Below are positions 49,340-57,686 of a stretch of DNA of 60,426 nt, in pieces; position 1 is the first letter of the stretch, and the number at the start of each line of letters is the position of its first letter. The position numbers were made by a program, and so were the translations under genes. The stretch spans positions 1 through 60,426 of the forward strand of contig JAJDCQ010000097.1 of NCBI GenBank assembly GCA_029260755.1, written 5' to 3'. This stretch comes from Planctomycetota bacterium. Lineage in GTDB: Bacteria; Planctomycetota; J058; JAJDCQ01. Below the pieces are notes generated by a model that searched no databases, was not told where the DNA came from, and saw only the letters and a list, made by a program, of their open reading frames with translations.

Positions 49340-50227
49340 TTAACTCCTTGAGCCACCACGCCGATCCTCGAGTGCTGTCGCCCGATGGGCACAGGATCGG
49401 TCCCCTGAGTTCACATCCGTCTCTCTTTGCGCCCCATCGAGGGTCAATGAAAGTTGATGCGCCCTCGCAAGCTCCGCGTCCGTCGGGCCCTCCATCGCGA
49501 CGACGTCGAGCCCGAGCTCGGCCGCGATGCCCTCGGCGATCGCGGCGCCCGCCTCCTCGAGCTCGATCCGGCGTCCGACCACGGCCGCGAGGGAGGTCGC
49601 GCCGACCGGCCAGGGCGTCGTCTCCGAGAGCGGCATCGACCCATGCTGGAGGAAGCTCGCGCGGAGGCGACGCTGCGCGCTCCCCGCGAGCTTGCCGTGG
49701 CCGGGGACCAGGAGGTCGTAGTCGGTCGGCCGCTCGAAGCACAGCGGCGCCGCGTCGGCGGTCCTGGGCCCGGGGCCGCCGCGCGTCGCGGCGGTCCACG
49801 CCGCGTCCGCGTCGACCCGCGGGCCCCCGAGCGCTTCGACGGCGCGGGCGAGACCGCGATGAACGGACCGGTAGAGGGCGCGGGGGTGTGTCCGGCCGCG
49901 ACCGCCGAACGCGTCGTAGCGGCCCGTGAGCGAGTAGGTGACCTCGTCCTCGTGGACGATCGCGCCGCCGCCGGTCGGCCGTCGGACCCACGTGAGGTCG
50001 GGGCGGTCCGCCCGGACCGGATCGAGGTGGGCGAGCGGCTGCCGTCGACCGAGCGAGATCGCGCCCGGCCGCCATCCGTAGATGCGGAGCGTCGGGCGGA
50101 CCCCGGGCCCGTCGGCGAGCTCGGCGAGCGCCGTATCGAGCCCCATGTTCCAGGCGGGCGCGCCCGGACCGGTGATGAGGAGACGGGCGCGGACGGGCCG
50201 CGCCGCGCGGTGGCGGTCGATCTTCAC
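49340..50227 (-). CDS. lipM: Lipoate/octanoate transferase of the LipM type
   Basis: 295-residue BPL/LplA/LipB-fold protein. RIYGWRPGAISLGRRQ, RRPTGGGAIVHEDEVTYSLT, LCFERPTDYDLLVPG and GKLAGSAQRR with LQHGSMPL are close to the LipM/LplA pattern. The cysteine in LCFERP lies where LipM-type octanoyltransferases have their catalytic cysteine as I recall it, favouring octanoyl transfer from ACP over lipoate ligation. The GTG at 50227 is the most likely start because family proteins begin shortly before WNMGLD; its ribosome binding site is close-spaced. No lipoyl synthase gene lies nearby. Confidence 0.75.
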   Translation of the reverse strand: MKIDRHRAARPVRARLLITGPGAPAWNMGLDTALAELADGPGVRPTLRIYGWRPGAISLGRRQPLAHLDPVRADRPDLTWVRRPTGGGAIVHEDEVTYSLTGRYDAFGGRGRTHPRALYRSVHRGLARAVEALGGPRVDADAAWTAATRGGPGPRTADAAPLCFERPTDYDLLVPGHGKLAGSAQRRLRASFLQHGSMPLSETTPWPVGATSLAAVVGRRIELEEAGAAIAEGIAAELGLDVVAMEGPTDAELARAHQLSLTLDGAQRETDVNSGDRSCAHRATALEDRRGGSRS

Positions 50228-50544
50228 GCTCCCCTCGTCGGCGCGGCGTCGCCCCCGGCCACCCGCGCGCGGGAAGCGTCGGCGAGACCGCGCCGTCTCT
50301 CTCGGCGAGCAAGGGTAGGGAGCGCATCGCGTCCCGTCCAGCGGTCGACTGTACCCGTTGTGTAAGAATCGGCGCCGGACCGGGTTGACGGTGCGCGACC
50401 GCGCCGGCTTGCGTCCCGAACACCGCGTCTCGATAATGAGGGCGCTTCCTGCGCGCGCACCTCCTCTCGCCGGTCGTCCTCTCGCGGACGCGCCGAGTGG
50501 ACGCGTCAGGGCGCCCCAACCGAGCCCGAACGACAGGAGGTCGC
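50228..50544. other. Divergent intergenic region
   Basis: Between the leftward LipM-like gene and the rightward WXXGXW lipoprotein. It contains one good rightward promoter at 50410-50438. No gene or repeat is seen. Confidence 0.6.
50410..50438 (+). promoter_or_regulatory. Sigma-70-type promoter for the WXXGXW lipoprotein
   Basis: TTGCGT at 50410-50415 and GATAAT at 50433-50438 with a 17-base spacer, giving a leader of about 100 bases. Confidence 0.6.
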
Positions 50545-50925
50545 GTGCGCATCCCCAGCGGGTCGAAGCGAACCGGAGGAGCGTGGGTCGGCGGCATCGT
50601 CGCCGGAGCCCTTCTCCTTCCCGGGATCGGCGCGGGGGGCGGTTGCCAGGCGCGTCCGCCTCCGGTCGCCGACGTCGCGCCGCCGAGGAGCCCGCGCGAG
50701 CGCCCATCGCGAAAGCCCGGCCCGGACTACTTCTGGGTGGACGGTCACTACGAGTGGCTGAAGACGAAGAAGATCTATCACTGGCGGCCGGGACGATGGG
50801 AGAAGTTCCGGAAGGGCTACCGGCTCGCGCCGGCGCACTACAAGGCTCTCAACGACGGCCGCTGGCAGTACTACCCCGAGCGCTGGGAGAAGGTCCCGAC
50901 CTCCGAGCGTTACGAGCGACGGTAG
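50545..50925 (+). CDS. Small lipoprotein with WXXGXW repeats
   Basis: 126 residues from a GTG with an excellent AGGAGG four bases upstream. A hydrophobic stretch (VGGIVAGALLLPGIGAGGG) ends at a cysteine, consistent with a lipoprotein signal of slightly unusual composition. The C-terminal half carries YFWVDGHYEWL, YHWRPGRWEKF and DGRWQYYPERWEKV, the aromatic WXXGXW repeat found in small envelope proteins of unknown function. The next gene begins ten bases downstream and is probably cotranscribed. Confidence 0.8.
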   Translation: MRIPSGSKRTGGAWVGGIVAGALLLPGIGAGGGCQARPPPVADVAPPRSPRERPSRKPGPDYFWVDGHYEWLKTKKIYHWRPGRWEKFRKGYRLAPAHYKALNDGRWQYYPERWEKVPTSERYERR

Positions 50926-50935
50926 GCAGCCGCCC

Positions 50936-52156
50936 ATGGCACCCCCGTTTCCCAAGACGAACGCCGAGGCCGTCCTCGGGATGCTCCAGCGGGTGGCCGA
51001 TGAGAGCATCTCGGGTCAGGTCCACCTCGCCCGCGCCGATGGGGAGGCGGCGACGGTGCTCGAGGTGTTCGTCGGTCGGATCGTCGGCGTGCAGCGTCCC
51101 GAGGGGCAGCCGCGGATGCCGCTGATCCTCGCCCTCTACAAGTCCGGCAAGCTCGAGGCGGCCCTGCTCAACCAGTCGGTGCCAGCCGCGCGCGAGGCGG
51201 ACGTGTCGCCCGAGCGGTGGTTGATCGACGCCGGTCACCTCGACGAAGGGCATCTCCAGGGGGCGCGGATCTTCCGCGACTCCGAGGAGATCCTCGATGC
51301 GCTGACCGCGCTCGTCTCCGCCGTGACGATCCAGCCCCTCCCCCCCGAGCAGTCCGCCGGGGTCGCGGGGGCCGCCGGCTTCGAGGCGCACATGCTCGCC
51401 GGCGAGGTGCAGCGCCGACTCGCCGAGTGGGAGCCGCTGCGACGATACCTGCCCGACGACAACGACGTCCCCCGCCCGGCGCGGACGGTGACCGACCGGA
51501 CGAAGGAGCTCGCGGCCGGGCTCGACGAGCTCGCCCAGACCCTGGCCCGGCGCGCCGATGGTCAGCAGACGGCGACCGAGCTCATCACGGCCGCTCCGAC
51601 GACCGCGCACAAGGCGCGCATCGCGCTCGCGAACGTCATCAAGACCGGGCTGCTCGAGCGGCTGCCTCCACGCAAGCTCATCAAGGTCGCGCACGCGGCC
51701 GAGAACAAGCGCAAGCTCGACAAGGCGCTCCGGATCTACAACCTGATCACCCGTCGCGGCGGCGAGCGGGTCGACTTCCACGATGTGGCGATCCGGACCG
51801 CGCGCATCTACGAGCGCCTCGGCCTCGCGGTGGAGGCGCGCGACGCCTACGTCCGCGAGGCGCACGCGCTCCGCGACGACAAGCGCCTCGAGGCGGCGGC
51901 GAACACGATGCGCCGAGCGTGCAAGCTCGCCGGCGCGTCCGCCGGGCCGCTCCAGTCGCGCCTCGTCCGGTGGCTCATCGAGGACGGCGAGCTCGACGAC
52001 GCGCGCGAGGAGCTCGTCGACCTGATCGAGACGCAGGGGGCGTCCCCCGATCCGGCCGTCCGGACCGCGATCGGCGACGCCGCCCGGAGCTACCTCGCCG
52101 CCCGCCCCGAGGACGTCGCGATGCACAACGCGGCGTCGCCGTACCTCAGTCAGTAG
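50936..52156 (+). CDS. DUF4388-like protein with helical-repeat C-terminus
   Basis: 406 residues. The N-terminal 120 (SISGQVHLARADGEAATVLE, then VGRIVGVQRPEG) resemble the DUF4388/PATAN domain, often found in two-component and gliding-related proteins. The middle has a winged-helix-like segment (QTATELITAAPTTAHKARIALANVIKTGLLE), and the last 170 residues form TPR-like helical pairs (KALRIYNLITRRGG and ARIYERLGLAVEARDAYVRE). No catalytic motif is seen. A signalling adaptor role is plausible. The assignment is from pattern only. Confidence 0.7.
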   Translation: MAPPFPKTNAEAVLGMLQRVADESISGQVHLARADGEAATVLEVFVGRIVGVQRPEGQPRMPLILALYKSGKLEAALLNQSVPAAREADVSPERWLIDAGHLDEGHLQGARIFRDSEEILDALTALVSAVTIQPLPPEQSAGVAGAAGFEAHMLAGEVQRRLAEWEPLRRYLPDDNDVPRPARTVTDRTKELAAGLDELAQTLARRADGQQTATELITAAPTTAHKARIALANVIKTGLLERLPPRKLIKVAHAAENKRKLDKALRIYNLITRRGGERVDFHDVAIRTARIYERLGLAVEARDAYVREAHALRDDKRLEAAANTMRRACKLAGASAGPLQSRLVRWLIEDGELDDAREELVDLIETQGASPDPAVRTAIGDAARSYLAARPEDVAMHNAASPYLSQ

Positions 52157-52231
52157 GTCGCCCCAGCAACCCGAGACCGATCGTTCGGACCGTCCGTCGC
52201 GCCCGCGCCGGACCCCGATGGGGAGAGAGCC

Positions 52232-53848
52232 GTGGCCGTTCTCGAGTCGGCGGTCGACGCCGGGTCCGAGTCGTTCCGGAAGAACCGCGAGGAGATGCTC
52301 GCGCTCGTCGACGACGTGCGCGTCCTGGAAGACCACGTCCGGCGCCATTCGGAGCGGGCGCGTGGCAAGTTCGAGGCGCGCGGGCAGCTCTTGCCGCGCG
52401 AGCGGGTCGCCCGCCTCCTCGATCGCGGCGCGCCGTTCGTCGAGCTCTCGCCGCTGGCCGGGCTCGGGATGCACGACGACGACGGCGGCGAGGGCGCCAC
52501 CGGCGGCGGCAGCGTCTGCGGGATCGGCTTCGTCGAGGGCGTCCGCTGCTTCGTGACCGCGAGCGACAGCGGGATCAAGGGCGGCAGCGTCACGCCGATG
52601 GGTCTGGCGAAGAGTCTCCGCGCCCAGGACATCGGCCACTGGGCGAAGCTGCCGGCGATCTCGCTGACCGAGAGCGGCGGCGCGAACCTGCTCCACCAGT
52701 CCGAGCTGTTCGTCCCGGGTGGGAAGATCTTCTGCAACCTGGCCCGTGCATCGGCGGCCGGCGTCCCCCACATCTGCGTCGTCCACGGGAGCTCGACGGC
52801 CGGCGGGGCCTACATTCCGGGGCTGTCGGACTACGTGATCATGGTCCGCAAGCGCGCAAAGGTGTTCCTCGCCGGCCCGCCGCTCGTGAAGGCGGCGATC
52901 GGCGAGGACGCGAGCGAGGAGGACCTCGGCGGCGCCGACATGCACGCCGACGTCTCGGGGACGGCGGAGTACGTGGCGGACGACGACGCCCACGCCCTCC
53001 GGATCGCCCGCGAGATCATCGCCCACCTCGGGTGGGAGCGGCCGGTGACCGCGCCGGAGCCGTCCGAGCCGCCGCTGCACGACGTCGATGAGCTCGCCGG
53101 CGTCGTCCCGGTCGATCCGAAGCATCCCTACGATCCGCGCGAGGTGATCGCCCGGCTCGTCGATGGGAGCGAGTTCCTCGAGTTCAAGCGCAGCTACGGC
53201 GGGAACAACACCGTCTGCGGCCACGCCAAGATCGACGGGTGGCGCTGCGGGATCGTCGCCAACAACGGCCCGATCATGCCGCAGTGCTCGGTCAAGGCGG
53301 CGCAGTTCATCCAGCTCTGCTGCCAGTCCGGCCTCCCGATCGTGTATCTGCAGAACACGACCGGCTACATGGTCGGCACCGAGGCCGAGCAGCAGGGCGC
53401 GGTGAAGCACGGCAGCAAGATGATCCAGGCGGTCGCCAACGCGACCGTGCCGCAGATCACCCTGGTGATCGGCGGCAGCTACGGGGCCGGCAACTACGGG
53501 ATGTGCGGCCGCGCCTACGACCCGCGCTTCATCTTCTCGTGGCCGAATAGCCGGATCGGCGTGATGGGCGGCGAGCAGGCGGCGATGGTCATGAAGATCA
53601 TCACCCGGGCGAAGTTCGCGCGGAAGGGCCTCCCGATCGACGAGGACGCCCTCGACCAGATGAGCGTCATCATCCGGGATCAGCTCGACAAGGAGTCGAC
53701 GGCGCTCTTCGCGACGGCGCGGCTCTGGGACGACGGGATCATCGACCCACGCGACAGCCGGCGCGTCCTCGCGTTCGCGCTGGCGACGTGCGTCGAGGGG
53801 GATCGTCGGACGCTCCGCCCGAACACGTTCGGCGTGGCGAGAGGGTGA
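52232..53848 (+). CDS. Acyl-CoA carboxylase, carboxyltransferase (beta) subunit
   Basis: 538 residues. Carboxyltransferase of the 3-methylcrotonyl/geranyl/propionyl-CoA carboxylase type: RGKFEARGQLLPRERV, GSSTAGGAYIPGLSDYVI, VFLAGPPLVKAAIGEDASEEDLGG and the GGSYGAGNYGMCGRAYDPRF and GVMGGEQAAMVM oxyanion-hole segments. The GLSDYV variant is more like the geranyl-CoA carboxylase branch than classical methylcrotonyl-CoA carboxylase, though I cannot tell them apart with certainty. GTG start with GGGAGAGAG upstream. The biotin subunit follows with a four-base overlap. Confidence 0.93.
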   Translation: MAVLESAVDAGSESFRKNREEMLALVDDVRVLEDHVRRHSERARGKFEARGQLLPRERVARLLDRGAPFVELSPLAGLGMHDDDGGEGATGGGSVCGIGFVEGVRCFVTASDSGIKGGSVTPMGLAKSLRAQDIGHWAKLPAISLTESGGANLLHQSELFVPGGKIFCNLARASAAGVPHICVVHGSSTAGGAYIPGLSDYVIMVRKRAKVFLAGPPLVKAAIGEDASEEDLGGADMHADVSGTAEYVADDDAHALRIAREIIAHLGWERPVTAPEPSEPPLHDVDELAGVVPVDPKHPYDPREVIARLVDGSEFLEFKRSYGGNNTVCGHAKIDGWRCGIVANNGPIMPQCSVKAAQFIQLCCQSGLPIVYLQNTTGYMVGTEAEQQGAVKHGSKMIQAVANATVPQITLVIGGSYGAGNYGMCGRAYDPRFIFSWPNSRIGVMGGEQAAMVMKIITRAKFARKGLPIDEDALDQMSVIIRDQLDKESTALFATARLWDDGIIDPRDSRRVLAFALATCVEGDRRTLRPNTFGVARG

Positions 53849-55875
53849 GGGCGGAGACCGTGGGATCGTCCAGCTTCGACAAGCTCCTCGTCGCGAACCG
53901 GGGCGAGATCGCCGCCCGGATCATCCGGAGCGCGCGCGCCCTCGGCTGGCCGACGGTGGCCGTCTACAGCGACGCCGACGCCGGCGCCCCGCACGTCGCC
54001 CTCGCCGACGAGGCGGTCCGCATCGGCGGCGCCCCGGCGCGCGAGTCCTATCTGAACGCCGGGGCGCTCCTCGACGCGGCCCGCCGGACGGGCGCGAACG
54101 CGCTCCATCCCGGCTACGGCTTCCTCGCGGAGAACGCGCAGTTCGCCGCCGCGTGCGCGTTCGCCGGCGTGAGCTTCGTCGGGCCCTCGCCCGAGGCGAT
54201 CGAGCTCATGGGCGACAAGGCGCGGGCGAAGGCGCGGATGGAGGAGGCCGGCGTCCCGACCGTCCCCGGCTGGCGGAGCCCGGAGGGCGCCGGCGAGCAG
54301 ACCGACGACGCGATCGTCGCGGCCGCGGCCGGCGTCGGGTTCCCGCTCCTGGTGAAGGCGGCGGCCGGCGGCGGCGGGCGCGGGATGCGGCGCGTCGATC
54401 GCGCGGACGACCTGCCGGCCGCCCTCGCATCCGCGCGGGCCGAGGCGAGCGCCGCGTTCGGCGACGGGACGCTGCTCCTCGAGCGCCTCGTCGATGGAGC
54501 GCGCCACGTCGAGGTGCAGGTCTTCGGCGACGCCCACGGCGGGGCGGTCCATCTCTTCGAGCGCGACTGCAGCGTGCAGCGTCGCTACCAGAAGGTCATC
54601 GAGGAGGCGCCGAGCCCGGCCGTCGACGACGCGCTCCGGGCGCGGATGGGAGAGGCGGCGGTCGCGGCCGTCCGGGCGATCGGCTACGTCGGCGCCGGCA
54701 CGGTCGAGCTCCTGCTCGGCGCCGACGGCGAGTTCTACTTCCTCGAGATGAACACGCGCCTCCAGGTGGAGCACCCGGTCACCGAGATGATCACCGGCCT
54801 CGACCTCGTCGCCTGGCAGCTCCGGGTCGCCTCAGGCGAGCGGCTCCCCCTCGAGCAGGACGCGCTCGAGCGGCGAGGTCACGCGATCGAGGTGCGCCTC
54901 TACGCCGAGGACCCCTACGAGGATCACCGCCCGCAGACCGGGCGCGTCGTCGCGTGGGAGCCGGCCGAGGGCGAGGGGCTCCGCTGCGATCACGGCCTCC
55001 GCGCCGGCGCCGAGGTCTCGGCGCACTACGATCCGATGGTCGCCAAGCTGGTCGCATGGGGCGAGGACCGCGAGCACGCGCGCCGCCGCATCCTCCTCGC
55101 CCTGCGCGACACCGTCCTGCTCGGGATCGCGAGCAACAAGCGCTTCCTCGCCGAGGTGATCCGCCAGGAGCGCTTCGTCGCCGGCGAGGCGACGACGCGG
55201 TGGCTCGAGACCGACCTCGATCGAGCCGTCACGACTCGCCCCGCGTCGAGCCGCCGCATCGTCGCGATCGCGGCCGCCCTGTGGACGGTCGGGCTCGACG
55301 GGCACTCGCCCGCGGGGGACGGCCCGGTCGCCGACGGCTGGCGAAGCTCGGGCTCGGCCGACGCGCCCCTCACCCTGATCGACGGCGCGGTGAAGCACGA
55401 GCTGAGGGTCCGAGCGACGGGACCGGGGCGCGTCGCCGTCAGTCGGCCCGCGTTCCCCGACGCGCCCGAGACGATCGTCCGCGTCCTGGCGAGAAGCGGT
55501 CCGAGGATCCGCGTCGCGGTCGACGGGGTCGCGACCACCGCGCACGCGGCGCGCGAGGACGGTCGCCTCCACGTCGAGGTCGACCTCGAGCAGATCGCCG
55601 TCGTCGAGCACCTCCCCGGCGAGCGGGGCCGCGAGGCCGTCGCCGGCGACGGCAACGTCCGCGCCCCGAGCGCCGCCAGCGTCACGACCGTCGACGTCGC
55701 CGTCGGCGATCCGGTCGAGGCGGACACGCGGGTGGCGGCTCTCGAGGCGATGAAGATCGAGACCGTCCTGACGGCCGGAGTCGCCGGCACCGTCGCCGAG
55801 GTCCGGGTGGCGGCGGGCGATCAGTGCAAGCGCAAGCAGGTGCTGATCGTGGTGACGCCGGCTGCGGACGGCTGA
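53845..55875 (+). CDS. Acyl-CoA carboxylase, biotin-containing (alpha) subunit
   Basis: 676 residues, overlapping the beta subunit stop (GTGA); GTG at 53860 is an alternative start. Biotin carboxylase: LLVANRGEIAARIIR, HPGYGFLAENA, KAAAGGGGRGMR, FERDCSVQRRYQKVIEEAPS and EMNTRLQVEHPVTE are intact. A linker follows, then a C-terminal biotin carboxyl carrier domain with the biotin lysine in EAMKIE near residue 637. Together with the beta subunit it carboxylates an acyl-CoA using ATP and bicarbonate. With the thiolase and hydratase elsewhere in the window it suggests leucine or isoprenoid degradation. Confidence 0.94.
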   Translation: MRAETVGSSSFDKLLVANRGEIAARIIRSARALGWPTVAVYSDADAGAPHVALADEAVRIGGAPARESYLNAGALLDAARRTGANALHPGYGFLAENAQFAAACAFAGVSFVGPSPEAIELMGDKARAKARMEEAGVPTVPGWRSPEGAGEQTDDAIVAAAAGVGFPLLVKAAAGGGGRGMRRVDRADDLPAALASARAEASAAFGDGTLLLERLVDGARHVEVQVFGDAHGGAVHLFERDCSVQRRYQKVIEEAPSPAVDDALRARMGEAAVAAVRAIGYVGAGTVELLLGADGEFYFLEMNTRLQVEHPVTEMITGLDLVAWQLRVASGERLPLEQDALERRGHAIEVRLYAEDPYEDHRPQTGRVVAWEPAEGEGLRCDHGLRAGAEVSAHYDPMVAKLVAWGEDREHARRRILLALRDTVLLGIASNKRFLAEVIRQERFVAGEATTRWLETDLDRAVTTRPASSRRIVAIAAALWTVGLDGHSPAGDGPVADGWRSSGSADAPLTLIDGAVKHELRVRATGPGRVAVSRPAFPDAPETIVRVLARSGPRIRVAVDGVATTAHAAREDGRLHVEVDLEQIAVVEHLPGERGREAVAGDGNVRAPSAASVTTVDVAVGDPVEADTRVAALEAMKIETVLTAGVAGTVAEVRVAAGDQCKRKQVLIVVTPAADG

Positions 55876-55929
55876 GAGTAGACGTTTCCGATCCTGTCGC
55901 TGGCAGTCTCTTGGCGACGCCGGAGCCGG

Positions 55930-56022
55930 TCCGCGCAATCCGCGCAATCCGCGGTTTCGCTCTCCCGGCGGCGAACGGGTGGGAACCGCGGATTACGCGG
56001 ATTGCGCGGAATGCGAGTTGCC
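55930..56022. repeat. Nonamer-repeat inverted element, copy 3
   Basis: Left arm 55930-55956 (CCGCGCAAT units) and right arm 55980-56009 (GGGAACCGC then GATTACGCGG units), followed by GCGAGTTGCC at 56012-56021. Nearly the same as copy 1 at 25801. Confidence 0.85.
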
Positions 56023-56088
56023 GGGGTCCGGGTTCATTGCCGTTGCGCGGGCCCGTTCCAGGAACACCGGTCTTCTTGCACGAACGGG

Positions 56089-56254
56089 GAACGATCCACA
56101 GATTTCACAGATTACACATACACAGATTGGGAGTTGCCGAAGGCGATCATCCCTCGCCGCCGGCCGAGGTCTGTCCGCGTTCAGCAAGACCCGGGAGTTG
56201 TCCGCGGCTATCTGTGTATGTGTAATCTGTGTATGTGTAATCTGTGGATCGTTC
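56089..56254. repeat. Inverted element of the same family with an AT-rich core
   Basis: Left arm 56089-56128 and right arm 56210-56254 are inverted copies beginning GAACGATCCACAGATT. The core unit is a 15-mer (ACACATACACAGATT), repeated twice in the right arm and once, plus a variant, in the left. GAGTTGCC follows the left arm at 56131. The low GC stands out sharply from the surroundings. Confidence 0.85.
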
Positions 56255-56295
56255 ATCCCGACGGCAATCGCGTGCATGTGTTCCAGGAACCCGCG

Positions 56296-57393
56296 CTACC
56301 GCACGCTCGCCGGGTTCGCCCCCACCACGAAGCCGTTGTCGCCCACGGTCACGGCCACCCGCTGCACCTGCCCGTCGAACATGACCTCGAAGATCGGCCG
56401 TCCGTTCCCCCGCCCCTGATGGCCGACCACCCGTCCGCGGCTGATCGCGTCCATCACCAGGTCGGGGATCCGCTCCTCGGGGACGCCTCGCGCGGCGAAG
56501 TCGTCGGCGTGTCGCTCGACGATGTGTCGGAGCCCGGCGCGGGCGTTGCCCGACTCGAGGAAGGCGATTCTCCCGTCGGCGAGCCGCCTCACATCGACGA
56601 CGTTGTCCGGGGTGTGGCGGACGCCGTTCTCGGCGAGCTCCTCGAGCAGCTCGCCCCGGCTCGCGTTCGCCCGCCCGCCGGCGTTGCCGTTCAGGTCGTC
56701 GAGGAGCGCGTCGACGAAGCCGTCGTTCTGTCGGGCGGGCGGCGTCGATCCGTTCGATGCGGTGGTCGCCGTCGGCTCGGGCGCCGTCGGACGCGAGGGC
56801 GTCCGCATGTCGTCGAGCATCTCGCCGAGCGACTCGGTCCGCCGCGTCGGCGGGGCGACGTCGTCGGCGGGGCCGCTGTTGCGGACGTCGTCGAGGATCT
56901 GGTCGAAGCCGCGTCGGCCGCCCGATGAGCCCGAGCCCGCGCCGCCCCCGTTTGGCGCCGCGGGAGGCGCCCGCGCTCCGCCGGGCGCGCCCCCTCGACC
57001 CGGGCGGACCCGGTCGATGACGCGACGGGCGACGGGGCCGAGCGCCTTGCCGGCGCCGAACGTGCCCGCGCCGAGCGCGCCGCCGATGACGGTCGCTTCC
57101 GGGACGCCTTCGGCGATGGGTCTCCCTTCGAGGACGTTCTCGGTCGCCTGCGCGGTCGCGCCGCCGGTCGAGCCGCCGAGGACGAAGGCGCTCGCGGCGC
57201 GAGCGGTCGTGGCCGCGGCGACGCCTCCGGCGCCGAAGGTGGCCGTGGTGACGGCTCCGCCGACCGCGCCGCCGACGACGCCGGCGGCGATGGAGTTGAA
57301 GGTGATGGGCCGTCCGGTGACTGCCGAGACGGCGACGGTTGCGACCCCGCCCACGATGGCGCCGACGACGCCCCCGACGAGGATGTGAAGCAA
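56296..57393 (-). CDS. Orphan toxin-like protein with glycine-rich N-terminus
   Basis: 365 residues from a TTG with AGGAG eight bases upstream. The first 120 residues are strongly hydrophobic and Gly/Ala/Val-rich (glycine-zipper-like), compatible with a pore or pre-toxin region. A disordered Pro/Asp/Thr-rich middle follows. The C-terminal 115 residues have RLADGRIAFLESGNARAGLR, HIVERHADDF, then VVGHQGRGNGRPIFEVMFDG and VAVTVGDNGFVVGANP. The RHADD-type histidine motif with a terminal basic-aromatic strand resembles nuclease toxins of the BECR (barnase/EndoU/colicin/RelE) superfamily; this is a pattern match only. No immunity gene or secretion domain is evident. Confidence 0.65.
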   Translation of the reverse strand: MLHILVGGVVGAIVGGVATVAVSAVTGRPITFNSIAAGVVGGAVGGAVTTATFGAGGVAAATTARAASAFVLGGSTGGATAQATENVLEGRPIAEGVPEATVIGGALGAGTFGAGKALGPVARRVIDRVRPGRGGAPGGARAPPAAPNGGGAGSGSSGGRRGFDQILDDVRNSGPADDVAPPTRRTESLGEMLDDMRTPSRPTAPEPTATTASNGSTPPARQNDGFVDALLDDLNGNAGGRANASRGELLEELAENGVRHTPDNVVDVRRLADGRIAFLESGNARAGLRHIVERHADDFAARGVPEERIPDLVMDAISRGRVVGHQGRGNGRPIFEVMFDGQVQRVAVTVGDNGFVVGANPASVR

Positions 57394-57686
57394 GGTTCGT
57401 TCTCCTCTCCGGGAGGAGTCGATCGCAACGTGCGTGCCGACGCGCGGGTGGCTCCCGTTGCAAGGAGTTACGTCGGGCGACGGGGCGAGGCCGCCCTTTC
57501 GTGCGTTCCACCACGAGGTTGCATGGGAACGACGTTCGCGCTGACGCGGTCTCGCGGAATCGATGTAAAGCTCCGCGCGCCTCGCGACGTTCGTCGGCGG
57601 AAGGGATCACGCCGCTCGAGAAGGGAAGGGACAGCAGGGCCAACCATCATCCGACCGCGCGGTCGCGGTCTCGAGAGAGGTGCCTC

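Larger units (their letters stand above)
55876..56295. other. Intergenic region with two inverted repeat elements
   Basis: No gene supported. Two elements of the same family, with different cores, occupy 55930-56022 and 56089-56254. It lies at the 3' end of both flanking genes. Confidence 0.75.

Noticed and set aside
25801..56254. Possible CRISPR arrays at the tandem-unit repeats
   Set aside because: The units are 8-15 bases without unique spacers and are organised as inverted arms.
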